Source: Bartonella machadoae (lineage in GTDB: Bacteria > Pseudomonadota > Alphaproteobacteria > Rhizobiales > Rhizobiaceae). From it: a DNA stretch of 64,000 nucleotides. The notes below the pieces were generated by a model that was given only the letters and a program-made list of their open reading frames with translations, was not told the DNA's origin and did no database searches. The translations under genes were made by a program, and so were the position numbers. Of the stretch, positions 19,570 to 29,562 are shown in pieces. Position 1 is the stretch's first letter; the number at the start of each line of letters is the position of its first letter. The stretch lies in assembly GCF_022559585.1 (NCBI RefSeq), contig NZ_CP087114.1, positions 2,550,501-2,614,500 of the forward strand, read 5' to 3'.

Positions 19570-22500
19570 GATTGATTTGCTTTCTGAAGTCCACTTGACC
19601 ATTCCCATAACCGTGCCAAATGATCATAATCACTTTCATATTGTTTTTTTAAAGGGACTGCGTGTGAAAGATAGCCTTGTTGTGGATTGTTATAATATTC
19701 CATTAATGCGATAAGCTGTTGCCATGCTTTTTCACCTAGACTGATGACGTTTTGGTGCTCTTTTTCTGAAAAAATTGATTGGGGAGTAATTTTTCCTTTT
19801 TTATTGAGAGCAATGTAAAATAAATTGACAGGAATAAGATCTTGAAAATCTATAAAGGCACCGCGCATAAGCAAAGCTGTTTCCAATGCCAATTGTGGAA
19901 ATAACAAATCGCGAACTTGTTTTGATGAGGGAGGAGCGCTGGTCTTAAAATCAACAATTTCAACCATTTTATTTGGCAATACATCAATACGATCCGCACG
20001 CCCTGAAAGCGTTACACCTGTTGTTCCTATCGGTATTTTTTGTGATACTACTTCAGCATATCGTTTTCGCGGTCCTAAACTTTGTTCCCATTGGAGTAAA
20101 AATGGAGCAAGATTTTCAAAATTATTCCACCAGATTGCTTCAATATCGGCAGGCAAATTCAATTTATCGAATTCATTACGTCCGATAGCGAGAAGTACGT
20201 CCAGTGCATTTGTAGCATTGGGATTTTTTACTTTTGTACAAAAAGCAGCAAGAATAGCGTGATAAAGTATTCCACGTTCAGCAGCGTTAGGAGCGTTTAT
20301 GAGGGCTTTAAGGGGTTTGAGACGCAAGATTTTTTTGGCATAAATTGCATAAGGGTCATACCGCAATGTTGCAATTTCAGTGACTGAAAAATGACGTGGA
20401 CGCATCTCAAGAGGGGGGACAGGACAAGGGCGTTCTACACAGGTGTTCATATTGGTATTATCAAGCATTTTTGCCCAATGAAGCAATATTTCTCCTCGTG
20501 CGCGGATTTGTTGCCAAACCTGTTTTCCTATAACCGTTTCCAAGCGTTGTAACCAGCGTGAAGGAAGGGAAGGAGTATGATTAACCCGTAGTGCTCTGCT
20601 CATCACCACCTTATTCATTCCCATAGCCCATTGAAAATCATGGGCAGAAAGACCAATACGCTTTTCTGGTGGTTCAAGCGTTAACATCATTTTCATCTGT
20701 CGTGATAAAAACGCATCATTACGGGCTGTAATTGGCCAAGATCCTTCATTAAGACCACCAATGATTACTGTATCAACCGTTTGCAGGCGTGATTCCAAAG
20801 CGCCCCAGATAAATAAACGTGGATGTCCCCCCGGAGAAGGGGTAACAGAACGGGGCGCTATCAGAGCCGAAAACATAGCGGGCCATTCGCAAAGGGAAAA
20901 TTTTAATTCTGATTGATCACTGACCAATTCACGCAAAAAAGTTGCTAAAGCTTGTCCTGCTTCATGTTGATAAAGAGATACAAGAGAATTGTTTTCATCA
21001 CGCCCAAAATTTTCAAAAACTTCAACAGTTGCTATTGCAACTTCATTGAGTGTGTATTCCTTCTCTTGTTTTATGAGAGATGTTAACGGCTCGATAGCTT
21101 TGACTAAAAGATCACAAAGCTGACGCGCTTCTTCACACTTTTGTTGATCCAGAACATCAATTTCAGAAGAATTACCGAAATGTATTTCTATCCATTTTTC
21201 GAGAAATTGATCACATTCGCAAAGATTAATACGGCTTGTATTTCCTCGAAGAACAAACAGTTCAAAGTTTTCAGCCATTTCACGTAAACGCTGCCGGTTT
21301 TGTCCAAGCATTGTGAGTGGATGTTTGAGAAGCGAAAGAAGAGCAATTGGATCATGAGGTTGAAATATATTTTCTAAAAGCAGCCGTAACAAGGTTGAAG
21401 GCAATGTTTGTGCAAGTGGAACACCACCGGAATCATTGGCTTCAATGCCAAAACGCTGTAGTTCAGCGGCGACACGGCGTGCTAAATTACGGTCATTTGT
21501 GATAAGAGCTGCTGTTTTTTGAGGTTCCTCAATAGCATTGCGTAAAGCAACAGCGATGGCAAGAGCTTCTTCTCGCTCGTTGATAGCTTCAATAAACGAC
21601 CAGTCAGCACAAAGCTTTTCATAATCATCACGGATAATTTTGACCCAGCGCTCTGTTGTAGAGGCTGGTCGAAATGCTTCTGATAAAAGAGCCGTACGCC
21701 TTTTTTGTGTTGCACTTTGTTGACCAATTTCGCGAACATCAATACGTTGACATTTCATGAGAGAGAGGAGTTTTTTTAAATGATATTGCGGATGACTAAA
21801 AGCATCCTTTGCATGATTGAAAACATCACAATTTGTTTTTTCTTTATGGGTTGCGCCTAGTGCTTCCCATTGCTCTTCATCCATATGAAGATCAAGTCCA
21901 GGAAGAACAACGGCACCTTTGGGGAGGGAGGCAATCACTTTTAAAAGCGCCGAAACTGCGGGAATAGAACCTGATATACCAGCTGCAAGGATAGGCCTAT
22001 CAGGTTGTGTATGGTATAAAGTCTCAGCATGTATTTTGAGTGCTTGATTGCGCCATTCTGCCGGATTACTCCGTTGTCTTTCTTGTAAAATTTTTGGCCA
22101 ATTTTCTGTGACAATCGTGAGAAAATCGAGAGTTATTTGCCACCATTCAGCGACCATATCGGGTGCAATTTCTTTAAGTTTTGACCAATCTGCAGCTTCT
22201 GTTTCAATTTCATCCATCAAGTTTGCTAAATCTTGAGCAAGCCAAATTGCATCGGCAGTATGAGCGGGAATAAGCACATCTTCTGTTCCAAACATAGCAC
22301 GCAAATGTGCCGGCAAACTTTCACGCCAAGGACGAATAAGACGTGCTAAAAGCAAAAGACGTTCGGTATCTCCAATGGGAGGATTCAGGGTCTTGGTATG
22401 GTTTTCCAAAAAAAGAAAACTCTCGTCATCCAGATCTCCTAACGGACGAATAGTTGGCAAGAAAGTTGATTTTGTACCACTTCTTTCAACAAAGGCTGTA

Positions 22501-22679
22501 CGTAAAGCACGGGCAGCACGACGTGTTGGCACATAAATGAGGGTATCGGTAAGGGCTATTTGGATATCCCCATTTGGTGCAAAACTCTCAATAAGAGCAC
22601 CAGAGAGCAGTGCATCAACAAAATGCGGTAGAAAAGCAGTTCCCGGAGAAATAGAAAAGACACGTGGTTTATAGGTCAT
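19566..22679 (-). CDS. addB: Double-strand break repair nuclease AddB
   Basis: This 1037-residue protein matches alphaproteobacterial AddB. The N-terminal part is an inactive helicase-like region (LIYVPTRRAARALRTAF near residue 50). The central part includes FIWGALESRLQTVDTVIIGGLNEGSWP, and the C-terminus has a nuclease core (LSGRADRIDV, then EIVDFKTSAPP). It partners AddA in end resection. The gene upstream in the operon is tsaE-kinase, 272 bases away; that gap contains no recognisable gene. Confidence 0.93.
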   Translation of the reverse strand: MTYKPRVFSISPGTAFLPHFVDALLSGALIESFAPNGDIQIALTDTLIYVPTRRAARALRTAFVERSGTKSTFLPTIRPLGDLDDESFLFLENHTKTLNPPIGDTERLLLLARLIRPWRESLPAHLRAMFGTEDVLIPAHTADAIWLAQDLANLMDEIETEAADWSKLKEIAPDMVAEWWQITLDFLTIVTENWPKILQERQRSNPAEWRNQALKIHAETLYHTQPDRPILAAGISGSIPAVSALLKVIASLPKGAVVLPGLDLHMDEEQWEALGATHKEKTNCDVFNHAKDAFSHPQYHLKKLLSLMKCQRIDVREIGQQSATQKRRTALLSEAFRPASTTERWVKIIRDDYEKLCADWSFIEAINEREEALAIAVALRNAIEEPQKTAALITNDRNLARRVAAELQRFGIEANDSGGVPLAQTLPSTLLRLLLENIFQPHDPIALLSLLKHPLTMLGQNRQRLREMAENFELFVLRGNTSRINLCECDQFLEKWIEIHFGNSSEIDVLDQQKCEEARQLCDLLVKAIEPLTSLIKQEKEYTLNEVAIATVEVFENFGRDENNSLVSLYQHEAGQALATFLRELVSDQSELKFSLCEWPAMFSALIAPRSVTPSPGGHPRLFIWGALESRLQTVDTVIIGGLNEGSWPITARNDAFLSRQMKMMLTLEPPEKRIGLSAHDFQWAMGMNKVVMSRALRVNHTPSLPSRWLQRLETVIGKQVWQQIRARGEILLHWAKMLDNTNMNTCVERPCPVPPLEMRPRHFSVTEIATLRYDPYAIYAKKILRLKPLKALINAPNAAERGILYHAILAAFCTKVKNPNATNALDVLLAIGRNEFDKLNLPADIEAIWWNNFENLAPFLLQWEQSLGPRKRYAEVVSQKIPIGTTGVTLSGRADRIDVLPNKMVEIVDFKTSAPPSSKQVRDLLFPQLALETALLMRGAFIDFQDLIPVNLFYIALNKKGKITPQSIFSEKEHQNVISLGEKAWQQLIALMEYYNNPQQGYLSHAVPLKKQYESDYDHLARLWEWSSGLQKANQS

Positions 22680-22951
22680 GTAATCTCGTTTGGAATGCGT
22701 GAAAATGTTTCATATCATGAATGATTTACGTTCTCTCTACTGTATACAATTTTCATGGAGAGAGAAACTAAAAAGCGAAACTTGTGCAGTGAATGTTTCA
22801 ACAGAGGTTAAACAACCAACTTTCCAGATAATCTCTGTTTTTTTTTATCAAAGGTCTGGAAAAAAGCCATGGGAATCTCTTGATTTTCACATTTTTTAGC
22901 AAAAACACTTTAATGAGAGCAAGAGTATCTAGGGATTAAAGGTGTGAGATT

Positions 22952-24445
22952 TTATTGTGCTTTTACAAGAAGTCCTGTGTCTTGATAAAATCTTTGTAAA
23001 GGTGCAAGCATTGGATGTGAAAGATTGCGAGCAAGATAATCTTGTATATGGGGAAGATACTTCAGATAAGATGATTTTCCATCTTGTTGGTGAAGACGTA
23101 TGAAAATTCCTAGAATTTTTGAAGCCCGTTGGGCGCCTGCAATTGCATAAAGCACGCGCAATTCCTTTTCATCAAAAGGGCGTGGTGCTTTATGGCGTGC
23201 CTTGCAATAAGCATCGAGAATTTTTGTCTCGAGTGTTGGAGAAATAAAGGTGCGAGCATCTTGTGCTAAAGAAACAACATCATAGGCTGTTGGACCTTTT
23301 AAACCATCTTGAAAATCAAGAAGACCAATACGCGCCATTCCTTCCTGATGCATACGCCAAAGAATATTAGGAGAATGATAATCACGCATAACAAAGGTAT
23401 TTTCTCCTTGGATCAAACTATCGAGATAAGGCTGCCAACAGCTAAAAAAGGCTTCACGTTGTTCTTGATCTACGCTCTTTTGTGTTTGAAAAGGCAAATA
23501 CCAATCAAGCAATAAGGAGAGTTCTGATTGTAGTGCTTGGCAATCATAGGAGGGAATTTGAAGCAAAAATGTTGCAAATTGCTTTTGTGAAGGCCACAAT
23601 TTTTGATGAAAGGAAGCCAGCAATTCGCTACAAGCAATGTAACGCTCTTCTATGGGATGAGCATTTTGATCTAGAAGCCCTTCACATCCAAAATCTTCTA
23701 AAATCAAAAAGCCTTTTTCAAAGTCTTCGACAAAGATATGAGGGGCAGAAAATCCGTTGTCTAAAATAAGCTGGTTAATGCCAACAAATTGACGAATGTC
23801 CTGTGCAAGATATGCCATTTTTGTATAGGAAAGATCTGAATTTTGTTTCTTCTGCATCATTTGTGCATCCATGAGGACTTCTTGATGATTTCCATCCTTG
23901 AGAAGTTCATAGGTGCGCGTAGAAGCATCATGAGCCAAAAAATGACGATGAACATGACCGCGATTATGATTTTTTAAAAATGTACGAATAGCAAAAGATT
24001 TCTGGAGACGTTCAGTAGCATATTGTTCTGATGTAAGGGACACATAACGCCCTTGGTCTTTATATTGTAAAGTGAGAGCAAAGGTTGCTTGTCCTAAAAG
24101 ATCTTCACCTTTTTCTGGCCATTCAATAAGCAGAATATTTTTCTCACGTGCTTCATAAAGCCCTAATTCATCAATTTCTTCTGGTATAGAAAGGCGATAA
24201 AGATCAGCATGAATAATGTCAAATTGTGGTAGTTGATAGCTTTGAACAAGAGTGAAAGTAGGGCTTGGCACGTCCAATGTATTGTCGTTAGCGAGGGTGT
24301 GAATGATTGTCCGTGCGATGGTTGATTTTCCTGTACCAAGATCACCTTGTAGTGTTACAAGATCACCTGATCTTAGAGCAAGAGCTAGATCTTGCGCAAA
24401 AAGCTTTGTTGCTTCTTCATTTTCAAGAAAAAAACTAAAATTCAT
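22952..24445 (-). CDS. Fusion of TsaE (t6A tRNA modification ATPase) with an aminoglycoside-phosphotransferase-type sugar kinase
   Basis: The 497-residue protein has two parts. Residues 1 to about 150 are TsaE: P-loop LQGDLGTGKSTIARTII, DVPSPTFTLVQSY and HADLYRL. TsaE is needed with TsaB and TsaD for threonylcarbamoyl-A37 in tRNA. Residues about 165-497 are an APH-fold kinase with the catalytic region FVMRDYHSPNILW and the DFQDGLKG metal-binding motif, like AmgK sugar kinases of peptidoglycan recycling. The fusion is common in Hyphomicrobiales. I start it at ATG 24445, after GGAA; an in-frame GTG lies 27 bases earlier. A MurU-type nucleotidyltransferase usually follows but is absent. Confidence 0.88.
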   Translation of the reverse strand: MNFSFFLENEEATKLFAQDLALALRSGDLVTLQGDLGTGKSTIARTIIHTLANDNTLDVPSPTFTLVQSYQLPQFDIIHADLYRLSIPEEIDELGLYEAREKNILLIEWPEKGEDLLGQATFALTLQYKDQGRYVSLTSEQYATERLQKSFAIRTFLKNHNRGHVHRHFLAHDASTRTYELLKDGNHQEVLMDAQMMQKKQNSDLSYTKMAYLAQDIRQFVGINQLILDNGFSAPHIFVEDFEKGFLILEDFGCEGLLDQNAHPIEERYIACSELLASFHQKLWPSQKQFATFLLQIPSYDCQALQSELSLLLDWYLPFQTQKSVDQEQREAFFSCWQPYLDSLIQGENTFVMRDYHSPNILWRMHQEGMARIGLLDFQDGLKGPTAYDVVSLAQDARTFISPTLETKILDAYCKARHKAPRPFDEKELRVLYAIAGAQRASKILGIFIRLHQQDGKSSYLKYLPHIQDYLARNLSHPMLAPLQRFYQDTGLLVKAQ

Positions 24446-24497
24446 AAACTGTTCCGTGAAATGGATGCACAAAATTTTTTAATAAAAGAGAACGAGA

Positions 24498-26918
24498 TTA
24501 AAGCACTTTATCTCCTTTGGAAATCGGGAAAAAACACTTAACCGTTGTTCCTTGTCCAGCACCGGTAAGAATTTCAACATGTCCACCGTGGAGTTCAACA
24601 AAGCTTTTCACAAGAGACAAACCAAGACCTGCTCCAGCGCGTCCACCATGATGTGAATGGGCAGAAAAGCGTTTAAAAATACGATCCAGAACATCTTTTG
24701 GAATATCAGACCCCTCATTATGAACACTAAAGACAATATTATCATCTTGTTGATCGGCACAAAATTCAATCGTACTTGCTTCTGTTGCAAAATTAATGGC
24801 ATTACTGAGGACATTAACAAAGATTTGATGCAAACGTGTTGCATCAGCGTAGATAAGATTTAATGATGGGGAAATTTGTTGTGAAAGCACAATATAACGC
24901 CCATTAACACGTTCTTCCACACGTGTTATGGCTTGTACCATAGCATCGGCAATATTAACGGGTTGTACATTTAGCTCCATGATACCAGCATCAAGGGTTG
25001 CAAGATCAAGAATATCATTAACAATATTCAAAAGCGTGCCTGATTCTGAATGAATATGCCCAAGATATTCTTTTTGGCGCTCATTGACAGAGCCAAAAAT
25101 TTGATCACGTAAGATATCGGAAAATCCAATAATATTGGTAAGGGGTGTCCGCAGTTCGTAGGAAACATGTTGAACGAATTCATTACGCAAACGATCAGCA
25201 CTTTCTAAAGCTTCATTTTTTTCTTGAAGAGCGCGCGCGATATGAACACTGTCTGTAACATTGACGAAGGTAAGCATCGTCTCCCCATTGGGAAGCGGGA
25301 CCAATGTATAATCAATAATTATTCCATTTATGAGATCCATACGCCCTGAACAGGTGTCGCGTTTTTCATCAAAACCTGTAATAAATTTGGTAAATTGATC
25401 CCATTCTTTTCCCATGGTTAAGGGAGCACAATGGCTTTGTAATTGCGTAATATGGGTGCCTTCCACCAATAAATTATAGGGAAGAGACCATAATTTTGAT
25501 AAAGCAGGATTCGATAAACGAAGACGTCCATCGGTACCAAAAACCACCACACCTTCTGAAAGTTTATCAAGGGTTTCCCCCTGTATTTTAATGAGCGTAT
25601 TATAACGTCGTTCAAGATCAATTTTTTCTGTAAGATTTTCATAAAGCCAAGTGACACCCCCTTGTGGATGAGGACTAGAAACAACACGTACCGTGCGTCC
25701 ATCTGGAAGATTCCAAATTTGTTGATTCGATTCCGTTTGTCGATAGGCGTTGAAAAGTTCTTCTTTCCACGCACGCCAATCGGGATGTTCAGCAAGGAGT
25801 CCTTTTTCACGCAAACGTTCGAGAAGTAGTGTATGGCTTGGTTCACTTTCTAAAAACGAACTCTCTAACGGCCATAAAATTTTAAAAGCTTGGTTGCAAA
25901 ATTTTAATTTCTGATTGGCATCGAAAACAGCCACTGCTGTTGAGATTTTATCAAGTGTTTCACAGTGATTTTGCTGTACACGTTTTAGTTCATTGGCAAG
26001 ATTTTCATATGCACTGTCATCATGGGCAAAAGCTGCCATTCCTTCGGCTGTCGTAATGCGTGTAAGGTGAAAACAATGCCGTTCTCCATCAAGAACTGTA
26101 TGAACATGTTCTTGAAAAATCGTTTCTGCCTCATCTGTTTTGCGTTGTGTTGTTTCATTGAAGAGATCATCTATTTCATGACTGTCTTCTCGAAAACCTG
26201 TTATTTCTCTAAAGGCGCGATTAACAAAACAAATCTTTCCCTCACAATCTCGTATCCATACGGGTTCTTGAATACAATCAAGCAGATTGCGCTGCATTCT
26301 CAGTTCGATAAGGATTTTAGCGATATCTTTCTGTAAACGGGCATTTTCACTCTGCTGTGTTGAGAGGTCTTGAAAACGTGCAATGGCTACTGTTCCAGCA
26401 ATGACTCCTGTCACTTGTAACAACACATTGTTTTTGGTGGTAACAGAAAGTTCAAAAGGATGAGACTTGTAACGCAATTGCGTTAACGCGTAGTCAAGTT
26501 CATGGTTTGAATTTTCTTCAAGCCAAAGCGCAAAATGCTGAAAATCTTGTTGCACAATTCCCGCTTTTTGTAATGTGGGAATATTACCAACCATACGAGG
26601 GGAAACCGTTGGATTTTCCCAAATAAGCAGCAATTGCCCAGTTTCTTCTAGGAGCCATTCATAATATTTAAGTTTTTCAGAAAAGTCTGCTTGAAGAGCC
26701 TGTAGAGGCTTTTGTGAAGCTTTTTTCACACGCATAATAACTGCTATACAGGTGAGAAGTGAAGCACAAGAAACCCCTCCACACAATGCTAGAAGAAGCC
26801 ATGGCCCCTTTGGTAAAGTGAATAAAAAGGGTAGATGGATTTCTAATGACTGAGCAATAACGTCTGCTGGGAAAAAAAGGAAAAGAAGGCAAAAAATATG
26901 CGTACAGATTCGGATCAT
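24498..26918 (-). CDS. divL: DivL-like PAS sensor kinase with tyrosine at the phospho-acceptor site
   Basis: This 806-residue protein has an N-terminal hydrophobic region (two segments in the first 70 residues), several PAS-like domains (about residues 70-560) and a kinase core. The H-box reads HVSYELRTPLTNIIGF, with Tyr587 where histidine kinases have His. N-box NVLSNAIN and G-box GAGLGLSLVKSFVELHGG are present. This substitution is the hallmark of DivL, which in Caulobacter controls CckA and thus CtrA. The position next to tsaE also fits. I start at ATG 26918; an in-frame GTG at 26963 is the alternative. Confidence 0.85.
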   Translation of the reverse strand: MIRICTHIFCLLFLFFPADVIAQSLEIHLPFLFTLPKGPWLLLALCGGVSCASLLTCIAVIMRVKKASQKPLQALQADFSEKLKYYEWLLEETGQLLLIWENPTVSPRMVGNIPTLQKAGIVQQDFQHFALWLEENSNHELDYALTQLRYKSHPFELSVTTKNNVLLQVTGVIAGTVAIARFQDLSTQQSENARLQKDIAKILIELRMQRNLLDCIQEPVWIRDCEGKICFVNRAFREITGFREDSHEIDDLFNETTQRKTDEAETIFQEHVHTVLDGERHCFHLTRITTAEGMAAFAHDDSAYENLANELKRVQQNHCETLDKISTAVAVFDANQKLKFCNQAFKILWPLESSFLESEPSHTLLLERLREKGLLAEHPDWRAWKEELFNAYRQTESNQQIWNLPDGRTVRVVSSPHPQGGVTWLYENLTEKIDLERRYNTLIKIQGETLDKLSEGVVVFGTDGRLRLSNPALSKLWSLPYNLLVEGTHITQLQSHCAPLTMGKEWDQFTKFITGFDEKRDTCSGRMDLINGIIIDYTLVPLPNGETMLTFVNVTDSVHIARALQEKNEALESADRLRNEFVQHVSYELRTPLTNIIGFSDILRDQIFGSVNERQKEYLGHIHSESGTLLNIVNDILDLATLDAGIMELNVQPVNIADAMVQAITRVEERVNGRYIVLSQQISPSLNLIYADATRLHQIFVNVLSNAINFATEASTIEFCADQQDDNIVFSVHNEGSDIPKDVLDRIFKRFSAHSHHGGRAGAGLGLSLVKSFVELHGGHVEILTGAGQGTTVKCFFPISKGDKVL

Positions 26919-27001
26919 TTTGTAAGCTTTCTCTTTGGGGGTAGAATCACCAAAGCGGAGCACGGCACTTTTTCCTTTTTCTTTTAACCCAAGGAAACAT
27001 T

Positions 27002-28399
27002 TTAGTAACGATAATGATCTGGTTTATAGGGTCCTTGAGGTGTAACTCCAATATATGCAGCCTGTTCTTCTGATAAAACAGTTAATTTTATTCCTAACCG
27101 TTCAAGATGAAGGCGTGCAACTTTCTCATCGAGATGTTTAGGCAAAACAGTCACTTCATTTTTATAGTGTTCTCCACGGTTAAAGAGTTCAATTTGCGCT
27201 AAAACTTGGTTGGTAAAAGAAGCAGACATGACAAAAGAGGGATGTCCTGTCGCATTACCAAGATTAAGTAAACGCCCTTCAGAGAGTAAAATAATACGTT
27301 TTCCATCAGGAAAGGTGATCATATCAACTTGAGGTTTAATATTCGTCCATGGCAAGTTTCTAAGAGCTGCTACTTGGATTTCATTATCAAAATGACCAAT
27401 ATTTCCAAGGATACACATATCTCTTACTTGCCGCATATGGTCTAAGCGGACAATATCTTTATTGCCTGTTGTCGTGATGATAATGTCGGCACTCGCAGCG
27501 GCATCATCTAAATGAACAACTTCATAGCCATCCATCGCTGCTTGAAGAGCACAGATTGGGTCAATTTCTGTTACTTTAATGCGTGCACCAGCGCCGGAAA
27601 GAGCAGCTGCGGAACCTTTACCCACATCGCCATAACCACAAACAATAGCGGTTTTGCCAGCTATCATTACATCTGTTGCGCGTCTGATACCATCTACCAA
27701 TGATTCTCTACATCCATATTTATTATCAAATTTTGATTTTGTGACACTATCATTGACATTAATGGCAGGAAAAGGCAGAAGCCCTTGCTTTTGTAACTGA
27801 TGAAGACGGTGTACCCCTGTTGTTGTTTCTTCACTCACACCTTTGATCGCTGCGCGTTGGCGTGTAAAAAATCCTGGTGTGACAGTCATACGTTTTTGAA
27901 TTTGTTTAAAAAAAAGTTCTTCTTCTTCTGTTTTGGGCTGAGAGAGAACATCGTTATTTGCTTCTGCGAGGCATCCCATCAAAATATAGTTTGTAGCATC
28001 CGCTCCATCATCTAAGATAAGATTTGAAGGATTGCCATCAGGCCATTGAAAGATAGCATCTATATAAGTCCAATATTCTTCAAGTGTTTCACCCTTGACT
28101 GCAAAAACAGCAGTCCCTGTGGCTGCAATGGCTGCTGCTGCGTGGTCTTGTGTAGAAAAAATATTGCTAGAACTCCACCGTACATCAGCGCCAAGAGCTT
28201 TCAATGTTTCAATCAAAACAGCTGTTTGAATCGTCATGTGTAATGAACCAGAAATACGTGCACCGCGCAAAGGTTGGCTGGAAGCAAATTCTTTACGACA
28301 AGCCATTAACCCAGGCATTTCTGTTTCGGCGATATCAAGCTCCTTACGTCCATAGGCAGCAAGTGCAATATCTTTGACAACATAATCTAGAGTTGTCAT
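27002..28399 (-). CDS. ahcY: Adenosylhomocysteinase
   Basis: This 465-residue NAD-dependent enzyme splits S-adenosylhomocysteine into adenosine and homocysteine, so clearing the product of methyl transfer. Conserved parts are [34 protein letters not shown], the NAD-binding [27 protein letters not shown] and the C-terminal YKPDHYRY. Length and both ends match the family. Downstream lies divL-like; upstream are 1.16 kb of mostly non-coding DNA. Confidence 0.96.
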   Translation of the reverse strand: MTTLDYVVKDIALAAYGRKELDIAETEMPGLMACRKEFASSQPLRGARISGSLHMTIQTAVLIETLKALGADVRWSSSNIFSTQDHAAAAIAATGTAVFAVKGETLEEYWTYIDAIFQWPDGNPSNLILDDGADATNYILMGCLAEANNDVLSQPKTEEEELFFKQIQKRMTVTPGFFTRQRAAIKGVSEETTTGVHRLHQLQKQGLLPFPAINVNDSVTKSKFDNKYGCRESLVDGIRRATDVMIAGKTAIVCGYGDVGKGSAAALSGAGARIKVTEIDPICALQAAMDGYEVVHLDDAAASADIIITTTGNKDIVRLDHMRQVRDMCILGNIGHFDNEIQVAALRNLPWTNIKPQVDMITFPDGKRIILLSEGRLLNLGNATGHPSFVMSASFTNQVLAQIELFNRGEHYKNEVTVLPKHLDEKVARLHLERLGIKLTVLSEEQAAYIGVTPQGPYKPDHYRY

Positions 28400-28814
28400 T
28401 CTTTATTCCTTTAAAATTATTTTATCCTAGAGGATAGAAGAAATCCAAAAAGACGGTAAGAGAAATTAAAAAAAAATGCAAGCCAATAGCATGACTTCGT
28501 TATGTGAAAAATCCTTTTCAAGTTTCTATAAATTTACGCAAAAAGGCACATTTATGAAGTCAATTATGATGTTCCAGACAAAATTGAGAGAGACTTAAAG
28601 AAAATTGCCTTGAGTAAGCAAAATTTATCAGTATTCATTTGTGTTTTAGCTATAAGGAAGGAAGCGTAAGAAGAAAGGCTGTTAAAGATTATATCTTCTA
28701 AAAAAATAACATATATGAATGACATCAATACAGCTATTTTTTCATAAAATAGGGTTCATTTGATTGAAAAAAGAAGAGGGTCTCATAAAACGCATGCTCT
28801 ATTATGTTCTATAA
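28400..28814. other. Intergenic DNA upstream of ahcY, no gene seen
   Basis: AT-rich DNA with only short interrupted frames and no family I recognise. It should contain the ahcY promoter close to 28400-28450, but I do not see a clear consensus pair. Confidence 0.4.
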
Positions 28815-29064
28815 AGGGGTTTTTAACAGAGTCACGATCTTCATGAAGAACAAAACACCATTGGGTTGCCAATTCACGGGCTTGTTTTAAAGAAACATCT
28901 CTTAAAGCACCAAGCCCTTTTTACGTTGCCGCTCATAGATGGTATACTGATGAATTCATTAAGAACCACCATCTTTCAGCTTGTGAAGAAGTAAGCCGGC
29001 ATCATCATACTCTTTACCGGCCCCAATATTGTGATAGCCCTTGCATCTAAGATGATAGAGGCAT
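28815..29064 (-). pseudogene. Degraded 5' part of a tyrosine integrase gene (remnant B)
   Basis: On the minus strand from the ATG at 29064 the sequence follows the intact integrase at 43370 through the segments equivalent to AGLLLHKRKDGG, GALRDVSLKQARELAT and the following WRSVL, then loses similarity. Stops and small deletions break the frame. Its upstream block (29065-29215) is the shared integrase leader with a weakened palindrome at about 29150-29186 and the boundary word TATAAATCAATG. Confidence 0.82.
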
Positions 29065-29215
29065 TTTGATTCTTTTCTAAACGTTTTTTATCCACACATC
29101 AGCAGTTCCGCTTATAACGCGCAGGTACATGATTTTATTTGATTCAAAATAAGGAAATCTTACAGTATTCGGGTATCTAATTCGACATGCAAAACAATAA
29201 ACTATCTATATAAAT

Positions 29216-29562
29216 CAATGTGTTGTCTGTAAATGAAAGCACCTTCATAGGAAGAACCATTCTTATACTTATCATGATAAGTGAAAATCATAATTACATT
29301 TCCTAATTTCAATATTGTCCGCATTTTCGCATTAAAATGGTTCATAAACAGGTATATTAGGCTCCTCTTCACACCATTTTGAGCTACAGAATGCTTTCTC
29401 TTGTGAGGTAGAAATAAATATTTTTACAGATTCTGAACACAAGAAGTCGAAATGAAAAAATGTTATTCTCTTCAGTACTGCAATTTTAAATAGAAAAAAC
29501 AATAAATGATTATAAATCAATATCGCGGTTTGTTTTTTGCCACATCCTTGCAAGAATATTTG
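29216..29562. other. Intergenic DNA, no gene seen
   Basis: A minus-strand frame of 73 codons (29332-29553) exists but has no recognisable family, no ribosome binding site I can point to, and the composition of AT-rich spacer. I do not call a gene. Confidence 0.4.

Noticed and set aside
29332..29553. 73-codon minus-strand frame upstream of the NDUFA9-like gene region
   Set aside because: No recognisable family, no clear ribosome binding site; looks like spacer.
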